The position numbers and the translations under genes are program-made. A stretch of DNA of 64,000 nucleotides from assembly GCA_007922305.1 (NCBI GenBank), contig ML677333.1:16390676-16454675 (forward strand). Direction: 5' to 3'. This stretch comes from Dermatemys mawii. Lineage: Eukaryota > Chordata > Testudines > Dermatemydidae. The notes beneath the pieces are model-generated. The model was not told the DNA's origin. It saw only the letters and a program-made list of their open reading frames with translations, and made no database searches. Positions within the stretch are counted from its first letter, which is position 1; the number at the start of each line of letters is the position of its first letter. Below, piece by piece: positions 1 to 12,500 of the stretch.

Positions 1-825
1 GTACATGGAGGGTGTCATTTGTTTGGCAGTTCTGCACAGACAGGTAGGAGAACTTCATCTTTCTTGTTTTTATTTCCAAACCTGTCGCTCTGTAGAGCAG
101 TTGCTCTTGGCACAAATTGCATCATTTGGGACTCTTTCAAGCTCTATTTCTATATTGACAATTATATTTTCTCCATTACTAATTAATCTCTTCTGTGCTA
201 GAGATTGGGGACATCTATTTAATTTACTGCTTGATCCTGCTCATAAAGAAGTCAAAGGTAAAAGTGCCAGTGACTTCTGTGGGACCAGGAGCTGGCAGTT
301 AATATTTAGTCATGTTTGAAAATAAAAAATGAGAAGAGTGGCCCCCTATGTGTCTGGTTAAAACAGCAACTTCTAGTGCTGGAATTCCTCTTGCTTCTTT
401 AATTTCTATTCCAGCTATATTGCTGGACAACTAATTTGCATGTGAGCGAAACTGCAATTTTGTATAGGTGTTACAAAAATGTAGTAAATGTACTGCACAA
501 AAATGCATTAAAAGGCTCCAGGATTTGCCCAATTTCAGACATTTTGTGAGATATATGAGCTTTACTGTGAAAACTGACTTTTGAGCAGCCTCTTATAAAT
601 GATCATTGTCACACTCTGGAACAGAAATGCAGGACAATACTGCTTATTGCAAAAGAGGAAACACAAGCAAAGTAGAGCTGTCTATTCAAAGAGCATCAGA
701 TAGCATCAGGCAAACCCAAAACAGTACTAAGTTCTACTCTAAGTTGAACACAGAAGTTTGGTGGTTGATCCACATCTCCTAGTTAAGCAAAATGAGGCTG
801 GAAATCTTATGAGAACAACTTTTTT
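1..825. other. AT-rich DNA, no gene seen
   Basis: No exon, RNA gene or clear repeat was recognised. The 104-codon open frame at 5-319 has no recognisable motif or codon pattern and looks like chance. This could be intron or intergenic DNA. Confidence 0.5.
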
Positions 826-879
826 CATGGGGTGAAATCCTGGCCCACTGAAATCAATGGTGCCAGGATTTCACCCATG
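826..879. repeat. Short palindromic interspersed repeat
   Basis: The arms at 830-844 and 862-876 are perfect 15-bp inverted copies (left arm GGGTGAAATCCTGGC) around a spacer containing ACTGAAATCAATGG. With one extra base the arms extend to about 18 bp. Diverged relatives with a similar 'TGAAGTCAATGG' spacer occur at 33286-33357 and about 42040-42095. The family looks like an old palindromic MITE. No coding capacity. Confidence 0.6.
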
Positions 880-2887
880 AATTTTTGTCACCTGTGCTAA
901 CTTGCTAAGCATTTGATGCATTGTTCATTAGCATAGCATATAAGCACCTCTGTACTACCTAAGTACTTGGGATTGGTCAGAATCAGAAAGTGAAGACAGA
1001 CACAGAAACTGAAAAATAATATGAAAATGACAGAGATATTTTTGAACCCCAAATTATTCAGGTAAGGTTCATTTCAAGTTTTGGGGAAAGGCTTCTCTGA
1101 TGGAAGGAAGATTTTATTTTATTCATACTAGGTTCCCATTCCATATTGTCCATCCATACTACTATGTGAAATTCACAAAAGAAAATATCTAAACAAAGAA
1201 ATGTGAAAATATTGTGATACTTCAGATGTGTGTTGCTGCTTTGAAAATGTACAGTCACTTTGCCATGAGAGAAAGGATCAAGGTAAATAAACAAAAAAGG
1301 AGATAGTTTCTAAAACTAAGTCATCAGTATATATGGCTGGGTTCTGAACTGGTTTCCACTTTCAATAAGTAGCTGAATTGATCTTCATTATCAGTCTGCC
1401 AGACAACAGGCAGAACATTATTCTCTAGGTATTACAGGAATGGAAAACCTGAAGTGCAGACTGCATGATGGTTCCCTATGAGAGTTAGAGCCAGGAGAGT
1501 CATGACATTCTTTGGCTAACAAATATTTTCAACAGTGATCTAGCCTGGCAGTTGTTCTTGCTTAATTTTTTCCACTGTGTCCTTTGATTAGAGGATCTTA
1601 CCATTAGACAGAGCACATTGTCTGTTATCTGGTCCCTCCTCCCCTACATCAATGATTGACTGTGACAGGGGAAGTTTAAAGGAAGAAGTAAAATGTGATA
1701 AACAGTATTCATCACTGCAGAGAGGAGCCTGGCTAAAAGCTTTCTGTCACCATTAATAATACTGTTTAGTTTTCATCCTCCCCATTTATTGCATTAGTAG
1801 CAGATGTAAAATACTGCAAGGAGCAAACTCCTCTCAGTATGTACTACCTGTAAAAACCTGTTCTCTGGCTGAAGATATTTTAAACTTCCTGAAGCTAGCC
1901 ATGTAGATATTATGATGAACAGTTGGAGCTCCTATTCTGAAGGCCTCTCAGGTAATTTATTTATAAGGAAACACTTTGTTAACTTGCACAATGGTGACAT
2001 GCTGTTTATAATAAGCTATCTTGTGACATGTTGTACATCACTGTGGATACACATCTTTACAGTGTGTTAATTCACAAGAGAAATGCCACCTGTCTAATCC
2101 CAAACCAATATTTGCCTTCCTTTGGAAGTTGACATTGTATCTACTGCTACTTCTACTTAGTTCTTAGAAGGGTTGATTCAGCTCCTATTGAAATGCGTGG
2201 GGCCATATAACATTTTTAACTTGAAGATCTAAAAGTGCTTTACGAAGTACAGTAAGTATCATTTTACCCATATTGGTCCTGATCTGTCAAAGCACTTAAG
2301 CACGTGCCTAACTGTAAGCATGTGAGAAGACCTAATTGATATCAATGGTACCACTGCCAGGTTTAAAGTAAAACACATCCTTATGAGCTTTGGGAGATTG
2401 GCCAATCTGAACCATAGATGGATGGAGTGTCTAGACTCCTCAGATTACACTCATACAGTATCTTGAGCATAATGCACTGGCAGACACTAGTCATTTTATA
2501 TCTACCTATAATATATCTGGAAACTTGTAAAGTAGGCAGCTATGCCACTACAGTGTTTAAGAAGTTTCATTATAAATATTACACATCCCATAAATTATTC
2601 TGCCTATTAATATGAGTACTTTATCTTAAATCTATGATAGAACATAAAAATAAATATATAACACTGCATTAGTTTGAGATGACAGCTGAAATAAGGATAT
2701 TTTAATGTGTGGTAATATCCTATTGCTATACAAACAGTCTCCAGTAATTCACATATTAGAAAAGTACTGCAAAGTATTTAAGAAAACTATAGCAAATAGT
2801 CTTAGGGCTATTGTTGGCTATTTTAACCTAGAAGGTTTTTGCCTCAGTGAAATCTGGGCTGCCTTCATGTATTGCCTTGGTCTCTCT
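880..2887. other. Non-coding stretch with small degenerate repeats
   Basis: No gene seen. Around 2160-2350 there is a degenerate repeat with 'GATTCAGCTCCTATTGAAATGC' type text and 'AAGCACTTAAGCACGTGCCTAA'-like palindromic words, similar to phrases at 12840-12890 and 58950-59020. The 78-codon minus-strand frame at 1058-1294 and the 65-codon frame at 2418-2615 show no family features. Confidence 0.4.
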
Positions 2888-2938
2888 CACACACACACTC
2901 ACACCCATCCATACACGTGTATATATACACACACACAG
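2888..2938. repeat. CA-rich microsatellite
   Basis: Interrupted CA dinucleotides, a short central TA run and a final CA run make an impure microsatellite. The open frame that crosses it (2705-2944, ending in repeated Thr-His) is a by-product of the repeat. Confidence 0.85.
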
Positions 2939-3083
2939 AGCTAACAAAAACACCGAGACTAAAGCAATCCTAGATGGAGATTATTTGCTTGCTGCTAATT
3001 AACAATGAAAATCATGATTGCAATGATGATTTGGGGAATCTGTCTGGATGATTTATGAATTCTGTGTGAGTTTATGAACTTTC

Positions 3084-4110
3084 TGTATGTATCTTTACCA
3101 GACTACAGACTCCATTTTGGATATGGTATTCTTAACCTTCTTTGTTGTCCTCCTATCTCCATTTTGGACTACAATCTCAAAGTTTGGTGGTGAAGGGATA
3201 AGAAAAGAGGGTTGTTGTCTTAAATGCACAAGAATTGAAATGTAATCCTCCTAGAAAAGACTGACTCTCAACCAGAGAACTGGTTTATCAGGTGAGAGGT
3301 TTCTAACAATGAAGTTGCTGGGGAGGTATCTGGAATCACCTGAGGAGGCTGATCCAGGGGTCACCTGATAGAGGGACTAGGATTTATAAAGGGCAGGAAC
3401 TAACCTATTTACTCTCTAACTTCAGTCATTTTTCACAAGTTTAAGGTGAGTGAGGATTCTGCAGGAGCAGGATGAGACACAGATGGTCTCCCAAGGGATG
3501 GGTGAGCTGGAGAGGGGAAATGCATGTGGGGTTTACTATTTTTGTATAGAATCAGAGGGGTAGCCATGTTAGTCTGGAATTGCAGAAGTGACAAAGAGTC
3601 CTGTGGCACCTTAAAGACTAACTAAAGTATTAGAGCATAAGCTTTTGTGGGCTAATACCCACTTCGTCGGATGCATGCTCTGTATTTTTTTATGGCTCTG
3701 TGTATTTCTTGTGTGATTAAGTAAAGAGTAATAATGTGTTAGAATCTGTGCAAAGTGTCTCTGTGTGTGACATGCTGCATTTACCAATGTGGCCCCTGAA
3801 AAGGTAAACCAGAAGGCTCACACCACCGGTGGGATTCTGGGAGAAGGTGTGTTTAGGCCACAAGGGGAGTTAGGATGTAGCACTGGTTTCAGAGGCTAGA
3901 TAGATGGGCCACATGATGACAGCTCTCAGGGGTGCCAGGCAGAGGGCCTGCATTTCGAGGGTGTGCCTAAAGACCTGAACGGTGCCTGGACTCTGTTGAG
4001 AGTCTGGAGGTTTTAAACATCTGGAGATAGAGAGGCTGGGATTCCCCTCACACCAATTTGGTGAGGGGCAAGATGGGGTGCGTGACCAGATCAGTGACAA
4101 TGATTTCACA
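3084..4110. repeat. LTR-like interspersed repeat, possible solo LTR
   Basis: The stretch starts near a 'CAGACTACAGACTCCATTTTGG'-type phrase, has a TATA-like box at about 3381-3388 (TTTATAAA) and contains no coding frame of note. The style resembles solo LTR-type repeats of reptile genomes, but no matching terminal TG...CA pair or target duplication was found, so boundaries are approximate. It is interrupted at 3549-3678 by a PLE tail fragment. It may instead be more than one repeat. Confidence 0.35.
3549..3678 (-). mobile_element. Penelope-like element tail fragment (copy C)
   Basis: On the minus strand this matches the tail of the PLE at 53221-53340: a hairpin segment, then 'GTTAGTCTTTAAGGTGCCACA', then 'AGACTAACATGGCTACC'. 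The 40-nt hairpin segment lies at 3674 to 3635 (minus) and corresponds base for base to the hammerhead-like segment at 53221-53260, but two required core bases are changed (second core base T to C; GAA to AAA). The fragment is severely 5' truncated and has no coding part. A similar sequence is also classed as a tRNA-like SINE in some schemes; the link to PLE is from the shared tail in this window. Confidence 0.65.
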
Positions 4111-5000
4111 TTTTAGGTAGCCCACATTAACATACAAATGGAGCTGTAACAAATAATAGTAACAGTAATTATGTTAGGAGTTGCAATGCTGGCACTGTGG
4201 AAATGAGATATTAAGATTTCCTTCATAGTCATAGCAAGATAAATTCAATCTAATAAAGTATATGCCAGAGAATATTCAACTCGTAAAACACTGTCAAAGT
4301 AGAACCAAATGACAAAGTAACCCAACACCCCTCAATTATTACTGAAAATATACCTACATGTTATCTAAGAATGCCTGGTAAAATTACATGAAGACCTATT
4401 GCTCTGTCACTAAAATAGCTTTCTGAATGTTATTCATAATGTGGGCATATACTGAGATGCAGAATTTGAACAAACATTTATATCCATATGAACAACAGAG
4501 ACTATTTATAACATACTCACGTACAGCAAAACTGCACTTCCACTGAACTACAATAAAAGCTGTAAATTGTTTTAATATTACAGAGGCTGCTTATAATGAA
4601 CTTGTGTTTTATGGAGGGGTAAGGGTGGGAATAACTACGTTGTATAAGCAAAATCTACTTATTTTGTTGTTTGGTGTTTCTTCTGTTTGCTATCCAATTA
4701 TAAGCAATATAAGAGGCCAATGGTGAAATCCACTTCACCAGCCTAGTTACAGATACAGTAACTAGATACAGTAACTAGATACTGTACAGCAGAAATGTGA
4801 GTGAATTAGGAAGGTGAAATCCACACCCTCTCACCGCAGTGCCAGGATATGCAGCACAGCTCCCCACTACGCAGCACTACTACACCAACCTCAGCCCCTC
4901 TGTGCCATGTCAGTGACATAGATGCCACATAAAGCTGGATCTTTTGGAACTTCACAATCCAGCCCCTCACAGCTCTCCACACAGTATATGCAGGATGGAT
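4111..5000. other. AT-rich DNA, no gene seen
   Basis: Nothing coding was recognised. A 13-bp tandem motif (AGATACAGTAACT, about 2.3 copies) sits near 4751-4783. Minus-strand frames at 4806-5200 run into the MITE that follows and look spurious. Confidence 0.5.
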
Positions 5001-5490
5001 ACTCCTGGAGGAATTCTGTGCCACTGTGCATGAGCGGAATTCATGTCTCCTGCAGATTTCTTTGCTTCTTTGCAGGAAAAAAATGACTTTTTGATGGGGA
5101 AGCAAAGGGAAGCCACAAAAGCAGTCATACAATCCTCCCCAGAAGTATATTTCAGGTGTCCAGGACAGCTGGCTGAGGGGTAAATCACTGTGGGATGCAT
5201 GTGGGGGAAAGACCTGGCTGGTGGCTCCTATCTTAGTGCCAGGCTCAACTACTAGTCCTGGCTGGTCTGGGAAGGTCAGGACTTCCTCTTGCCCTGCATG
5301 GTATCTGGGGCAAGGTCACACCCACTTCCACATTTCTCCCCTGGCTCCAGGAAGCTCTGCAAACTGTTCCCCTCCACCACCATGCTTCCTGTACCCGTCA
5401 CTCCTCACCTGCAGGGGGAGGGATCACAGTGAGCTGCACCCACATCCTCCAACCCTCATGCATCCAGACCGCCTCATGCGCAGGCCCTCC
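5001..5490 (+). mobile_element. GC-rich non-autonomous DNA transposon, copy A (5' part)
   Basis: The sequence begins with ACTCCTGGAGGAATTCTG and then follows, almost phrase by phrase, the repeat at 62061 onward: 'GATTTCTTTGCTTC', 'GCAAAGGGAAGCCACAA', 'GGTAAATCACTGT', 'GCTGGCTGGTG', 'AGGACTTCCTCTT'. A third copy at 19963 runs the other way and begins with nearly the same end motif, so the element has inverted ends. No transposase is encoded. The open frame at 5221-5496 lies inside the repeat and is a by-product. Confidence 0.65.
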
Positions 5491-5496
5491 CGCTGA

Positions 5497-5708
5497 GCAT
5501 TCTATGCCAATGGGGCTGCAGGAAGCTGTGCAGGCTGAGGGATGTGCTGGTCACCGCTTCCCACAGCCCCCATTGGCCTGGAGCAGCGAACCATAGCCAG
5601 TGGGAGCTGCGATCAACCGAACCTGTGGATGTGGCAGGTAAAGAAACTGGCCTGGCCCATCAGGGTGCTTACCCTGGCAGGCCGTGTGCCAAATGTTGTC
5701 AATCCCTG
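5497..5708. mobile_element. hAT-type MITE right end (partial)
   Basis: GC-rich text with 'CCATTGGCCTGGAGCAGCGA' ends at GTTGTCAATCCCTG. Read from the other strand the end is CAGGGATTGACAAC, a typical hAT-style CAGRG terminus. The matching left terminus was not found, because the left side abuts copy A of the GC-rich transposon. It is probably a truncated or nested element. Family assignment rests on recalled similarity to reptile repeats. Confidence 0.45.
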
Positions 5709-8010
5709 ATATATACAAAAGATTAAAGGCACAATTGTGGCTTGTATTATGCACTCAACACAAGGGAACAAAGAGGCATAAGATGCTTTCTTACTCCTCT
5801 GCAGGGGATACAATGTAGGCAGCTCTCTTGATTCTGACCCTCCTTTCTCCATACCCCAGTACACTATCCAGCGCAGCTAAAGCACGGTTGGCACATGGGG
5901 GAAGTAAGATGCACCACATAGAAGGCAAACAAAGTTTATGTCCCTCTGGAGTACTGGAAGGAGGTGGGGAGATCCTGGGGCCAGATAGTGATTCTCTGAC
6001 TTTTGACTAACTGTCCCAAGTGCTGAGTTGTACCTAATCCTCATTGCAGGTGAGTTACTCCTCGATTGTTTTTCACATTTCAAATTTTCTGGTTTTCTTG
6101 GGGACATCTCTCACTATTCAAAACAAGAAATACATTTAAAAACAGGAGATTGATTAGAACAGTGAAACAAATTAATTTATCTTTAATTTTAAAAAAATAA
6201 AAACACACAAGTGGAGCTTTATTCAGTTCCCACTGAAGTGAATCAGCTCCTAATTTACAACTGTGGAGATCCTGTATGTTTTTTGATTATATGGAAATCT
6301 GATTTAACAGCTAACCACTGACAACATTTTTTCCTTCTTTAGAAATTAAATATTTCTATTTTAGTAAAAACCCACAAATAAATCTGCACTTGCTCAAACC
6401 TCTCCAGCTTTCATGTGCGGTGTTTAATCTGTACAATAGGTAGAAATTCCCCTTCAGAAGTTTAGGGTGTCTTGTGTCTGCGCCTTCTTTTGGCAGTACC
6501 ATTTCCTGGCCCTCTTATGGCAATACAGTAATATAACAACATAACAATAATAATAAATAATTATAGTGAAGCTAACCCTGGTCAGGAAACAAAAAAATGT
6601 TTCTCTAATCCATGTTAATCACTACAATGTTTGGATAGTATTCAGTTTACAAGCCCCTTTCCCTCCAATACATACATGCACAAATTTCCCTGGTAGATGC
6701 TGACAAGCAAACATTTTATATCCTCTTTTGTAGTTCTAGATGTCATTACATTTACTCTGATTTCGACTGCTAAAAGGTTTACTTCTTGTGCAACTTTGTA
6801 TTGTTTTGTTTTTTAAATCAATGTGTATCATTTCCTGTCAGAGTATATGCCAGCTAGTTTTAACTGGTTTCCAAAACTTTGTGCTTGGAAAAATAATAAT
6901 TTGATGACTTTAAATCTTAGCCTATCAAATGCAGATTTATTGGTGCATTAGGGGTCTATTCAAAACCCAGCTTTTCTTGCAATAGGAGACTTTCACAATT
7001 GGTAATGAGCACAGATTCAGAATTGTTTGTGAGCAGCTGCTTAGTAGGTAAGAGCTTGTTTGGATTCAATTGAACAGTGTTTTTAGAAGCAGTTACTGAC
7101 CCCTGACCCTTCCTACAGACTGGGTTGATGGGATTAGGGAAAGCTAGCGTTCAGTTTACACTTGGCTATAACAAGCTGGCAAGAGATAACATACTTTTTA
7201 ATTATCAAGTTACATCTCTGCCAAAGTTTGTCTGTGAATTTACCAGACGGGTCAATGAATGATAAGAAATCAAGCTAGGCCACAAAATAATAGCTACTTT
7301 ATAAAACAGACTTGTGAAAGATATAATTCATATCATTATGTGATTTTTTTCTCTCACAGCTATTTCAGAATTTGCAGCTTTAAACTGCAAGTTTTATGCA
7401 TGTATTATATAGACAGAGCCAATAGGAGGAAGAATATGTGTATGTGTGTGTGCATAATAAAATAGGCTTGAGTTACAAAAATACAGGTAAGGAGATTTTA
7501 AAAAAATCCTAATTCAAGATTTTATTTAAAGCATTAAAAACAAAACTAAAGTTTAAAAGCTGTTTAGCTCTACGAATCTCATGCCCAGGGGAATAAAGAA
7601 ATATTTACAATTAGCTGGGTAGAGTTTGCAAAGACTTACCTAACAGTCTTAAGTCATGAGGAAAGGAGACCAGTACAATATTATTCAGTTGTAACAATTA
7701 GAGATTGATTGTGACATGATCTAAAACAATATTCAAATGCTTTAAAGATGAAGACATGGTCTCTCACTATTAAAAACAATCCAGAATTACAATGTTTAAG
7801 TATGTGGATTTTTTTTATTCAATGGAAGTTATTGATTGGAATGGGCAAAAACTCCCAATTAAAACCAGTGCACATAATTTAACCATGATTTGATATGTTT
7901 AAAAAATCATTTTTCTCTTAATCTACTTTGTGATAATATATTTTGCCTTTCCACAGTGCTTTCCATTCAAAGGTTTCAAATGACAGAGATTCACCTTACA
8001 AGCCCAATGT
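5709..8010. other. AT-rich DNA, no gene seen
   Basis: No exon, RNA gene or long repeat was recognised across 2.3 kb. There is a short TAA-rich run near 6540-6565. Small open frames (5828-6010, 5877-6107, 7259-7465) have no recognisable motifs. Confidence 0.5.
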
Positions 8011-9196
8011 CATAGAATCAGATGATTACGGTTGGCAGAGACCTCAGGAGGTCATCTTGTCCAACCCCCTGCTCAAAGCAGGACCAACCCCAACTAAATC
8101 ATCCCAGCCAGAGCTTTGTCCAGCTGGGCCTTAAAGACCTCAAAGGATGGAAATTCCATCATCTCTCTAAGTAACCCATTCCAGAGCTTCACCACCCTTC
8201 TGGTGAAAAAGTTTTTCCTAATATCCAACCTAAACCTCCCCGTCTGCAACTTGAGACCATTACTCCTTGTTCTGTCATCTGCTACCACTGAGAACAGCCT
8301 AACTCTATCCTCTTTTGAACCCTGCTTCAAGTAGTTGAAAGCTTCTATCAACTCCTCCTTCACTCTTCTCTTCTGCAGACTAAACAATCCCAGTTCCCTC
8401 AGCCTCTCCTCTTAACTCATGTGCTTCAGCCCCCTAATCATTTTTGTTGCCCTCTGGTGGACTCTTTCCAATTTTTCCACATCCTTCTTGTAGTGTGGGG
8501 CCCAAAACTGGAAACAATACTCCAGATCTGGCCTCACCACTTCTGAATAGAGGGGAATAATCACTTCTCTCGATCTGCTGACAATGTTCCTATTAAATGA
8601 AGGCCAGTATACTGTCAGGCCTCTTGGCAACAAGGGCACACTGCTGACTCATATCCAGCTCTTGTCCACTGTAACCCCTAGCTCCTTTTCTGCAGAATTG
8701 CTACCTAGCCATTCGGTCTCTGTAGCAGCGCATGGCATTCTTCCGTCCTAAGTGCAGGACTCTGAACTTGTCCTTGCTGAACCTTCTCAGATTTCTTTTG
8801 GCCCAATCCTCTAATTTGTCTAGGTCCCTCTGTATCCTATCCCTACCATCCAGCGTATCAATCACTCCTCCCAGTTTAGTGTCATCTGCAAACTTGCTGA
8901 GGGTGCAGTCCACGCCATCCTTCAGATCATTAATGAAGATATTGAACAAAACTGGCCTCAGAATCGACTCTTGGGGCACACCACTTGATACCGGCTGCCA
9001 ACTAGACATAGAGCCATTGATCACTACTCATTGAGCCCGACGATCTAGCCAGCTTTCTATTCACCTTATAGGCCATTCATCTAGCCCATACTTTAACTTA
9101 CTGGCAAGAATACAGTGAGAGATCGTATCAAAAGCTTTGCTAAAGTCAAGGAATAACACATCCACTGCTTTCCCCTCATCCACAGAACCAGTTTAT
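8011..9196 (-). mobile_element. CR1 LINE, 5'-truncated
   Basis: A chicken-repeat-1 type non-LTR retrotransposon running on the minus strand from about 9196 to 8011. It holds the middle and C-terminal part of the reverse transcriptase ORF and then the 3' end, which finishes in GATTCTATG, the typical CR1 octamer end. 5' truncation is normal for LINEs that stop early in reverse transcription. No target duplication was defined. The reading frame is broken, so the copy is inactive. Confidence 0.9.
8094..9196 (-). pseudogene. CR1 reverse transcriptase relic
   Basis: Reading from 9196 downward the frames give a segment ending FSKAFDTISH, then SGVPQ, then [10 protein letters not shown], then FADDTKLGG (the F-A-D-D box holds the two catalytic aspartates), then the thumb and C-terminal text [35 protein letters not shown] and [10 protein letters not shown], typical of CR1. 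The pieces 9024-8701 and 8639-8412 are in different frames, so there is an indel between them. Between 8639-8412 and 8387-8094 there is an in-frame TAA. There is also a stop upstream near 9030. In the family the enzyme copies its own RNA into DNA at a nicked target; this copy cannot make it. Confidence 0.9.
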
Positions 9197-9445
9197 TATT
9201 TAGAACATTAAAAAAATCTATTTCCCTTCTAATAGCATTACAAAATATGCATTTTTATTGACAGGAAATGACAACTTTATAGGATTATTTTCTTTAAGAA
9301 AATCCATGTGTTTCTTATATCATCCGTGCATTATTTTGCTTTAGCTTTGTTTTCAGGTGTCCATCAAACTTAAATATTTCTGTTTTCGGTGAGAGTAGGA
9401 AGCCAATGGGTTATCTCATACAAGATCCCACAATTTAAGTGTGGA

Positions 9446-9551
9446 GCCAAATTCTGGTCTCACTGACAGTGGTGTAAATCCAGAATAACTCCATTGGCTT
9501 CACTGTGGGGACTCCAGATTTACATCAATATAACTGAGGGAAAAATTTGGC
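9446..9551. repeat. Palindromic short interspersed repeat
   Basis: The ends GCCAAATTCTGG and AAAATTTGGC are inverted, and inside are opposing GTAAATCCAGA and TCTGAGATTTAC-like words ('GGTGTAAATCCAG' versus 'CCAGATTTACATC'). Related diverged copies appear near 38735-38825, 42860-42945 and 48472-48563. It looks like an old folded MITE family. Non-coding. Confidence 0.55.
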
Positions 9552-12500
9552 TTGTTAAGTTTATCTTCTACTGTTGAGCTGTTTATAGGTAACTTCTGTT
9601 TAAAATAGATGTTGAACTTTTCCGAGTGGCTTTCTACATAAATCAGCATCCAAGTACATCTGGTCCCTTAAAAATACCTTATTTTCTAGGCTCTGTTAAT
9701 CTTTATTTGAATGTTACTCTTTGTTTGGCTTCAAATCCTAAATAACAGCAACTTGCTAACAGCATGGGCTTAATTTAAAACTAACAATGACAGTTTAAGA
9801 CCCCTTGAAAAAGGGTTAACAGTAGAACATACAGTACAGTATCTGTTTAAAAAAATAAGCCCTTAAATCATTTTAAGTTTAAAAGAAGTTTTCTTTGCCT
9901 CTCTCCCCCTCCCTTTTTTAATGTGAGACCATCCTAACTGTAACAGAAAGTTTATTCAGGTGGTATGAATCAGACAGGGGCTCACTGAGGCAAACTATAG
10001 CCTCAGAAAGCACAGCAGGCTCTAACTCTCACAGGGATGTGCCACTAAAAGAAGCATAACAAAAACCAGAAAAGAACAGGCCTGCAGTAATCTCCTTGCC
10101 CTAGCCAAAAAACACGGGTGAAGGAAAGCTGCCCTCTCATTACGGATTTGGTCTCAAGGTTAGAATTAGACCCTTAGGGTAAGCAGCTGTCAATTAGAGA
10201 TAACTCCAACCAATGCTGTCTGAAATCTTGGACTTATCTCCTAGCAACTCTCCTTCTTTCAGGGCAACAACCCTCAGCTCTGCCTTCAGCTCAAGAGTCA
10301 TCTTGAAGACAGTGAAATAACCTTTTCAATTTGGGCAGATGCATAAAGAATTCAGCTTCTAGAGCCTGCGTGAAGTCTGTGTGACATGTGACTGAAGATG
10401 GGTTTTAATCTAGGCCAATTCTATATTTGCTTTGTTTTTAAAATGGCAGATGTTGAGATTTAGATGATTTACTAAAAAGTGTTCTCAGAGACTACCTACA
10501 AATTCACAATTGGATTTTCGCAAGCATCCCTTTGCTTAAAGATATGCACAGCTAGCGTGTTTGTGTATCTGCTGGTGCATCTCCCGTTTGCATTGCCTTT
10601 TACATCAAGAGAAATTTGCCAAGGATGGAGAATTAAGAGTGGCCATGGTTACAGCAGGAACTCTGGGGCTCTCTTTATCTAATGGGGCAGGGTATATAGA
10701 AAGCTGACAAGCATAAATCCTATTAGGAAAAGCACAAGGTTATGCACCCTTTATATAAGGAACACCACAGAATTTAAGGGGAAAGTGTAAAAGATACCAA
10801 AAGCCACATCTATTTCTGGAGTGTTCCATTCATGAGAATTTTATATCCATAGTGTTTATCTTTCCTAATCTCAGATTGCCTGGTGAACAGACTAAAAGAG
10901 AGAGAAGGTGATAGCAGAAAAATAAGGGGAAAAGAGCTGGTCTTTTATTCAGTTGGGGTCCATATTCACAAAGGGATCACTCAGAAATTTTGTACAAATT
11001 GCATGAGCAAAATGTAAGCGCAATGAGGGGCCTAATAAAGCCACTTGTCCTTTAATCAAAGATTCAGCTCAACATGAGTCCTTTGTGAGACAACAGCATC
11101 ATTCTCCACCCAGGCTAACCCCTGAATGCAGAGCAGCTTTCTGAAGTGACGCATACAGATCAAACCTCTTCTTCCTTTATCTCATTTGAAAAATATAATT
11201 TTCTATTTCATTTTAAAAACAAAGAAAACATTTTTTTTTTGAAAATTGCCTGTGGTAAGCAAGGGGATGTTTGCATGAGTACGGGCAGCCCTTCTAGAAG
11301 AGATAAAAAGCAGATGGGCTGACATGATGGAATGAGTGCAGCTCCATTCTGCATTTGGTGCGAGTGTGCATAAAAATGGCTGACATTTTTATGCTAGTGA
11401 ATACATGTAAGCAGGTATGGACTTGTTACTATGCATAATGACAGTTCCAAGTTTCCTCAAACTTCATCAGTCCCACATAAATGTACATAACATTATTTTT
11501 ACCTTACCTATATCCACTTTACAGTAGAATTTCTCAACATTTTTAAAGGTTTGTGTTAATGCATTTGATCCTTTGTTAACAATAGACAATTTCAGAAAGG
11601 AAGCATAGGCTCTGGGAGTTTGGAAACAAACTTTTTTGTTTTTAATTTGGTCAATGGAGCTGATGTACATTATTTTAAAAATAATACTGCATAAGATTAT
11701 TTAAGATTGAGAGAGAAAAATATTAGAATTCATGATACCTACCTAGGATCTAATTATCTTGTCTTTATTCACGCTGAGTAGCATCTTACTTTCTGCATAA
11801 CACCCATTGACGTGAGAATCTGGCCCTTAATAATTAGGAAACAATATTGCTTCCCGTTTAATATTCCGAAAACATTTCCAAATGGTATGGTGAAGCTATA
11901 CACAAAAGGACACAAAGAAATACAAATAAGAAAGGCTAAACAGAAAGATAACAAAAAAATAAAGAGGCTAATTCAACACTTTTTTACTCTGCAGTTACAT
12001 CAGTACAAATCATTTTTACAGCTGCTTAAAACAATGTTACGTTGTTGTGGTGAATCAATCCCCAAATTCTTATGAGTCCAATTTAATTGTCTTCCATCTT
12101 CATTTGTTAAGTGCCTATCACTATAGATTGCTGCTCATTACCTCAAACAGCACAAAAGATATTATTTTAAGAGGCTACCAAGGAAAGGGCTCAATCCTAC
12201 ATTCCTGGCTGTTATCTGTGGGAGTTTTGGATGTATAAGATATCAAACGGGCTATTACTTGACACTGGATAATCAGAAATGGTAACATTTTACTATACAA
12301 TGAAAAAGTCTAGGCTGGGGATCAGAGAGAGGAAAATAGAAAGGAAAAAAGGAAGAGGAGTTAAAAATATACATTTTGTCAATGTTTAAAATTAAAATGA
12401 CCAGATATAGAAAATATCAGATATGATATAGAATATTTTATTTGTTTTAGTTTAACTGATAGCTTATTTCTGACATATGCCTGACATGCAGCCATCAGGC

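Noticed and set aside
2160..2350. Possible regulatory palindrome
   Set aside because: The words match common old interspersed repeats seen elsewhere in the window, so a special role is not supported.
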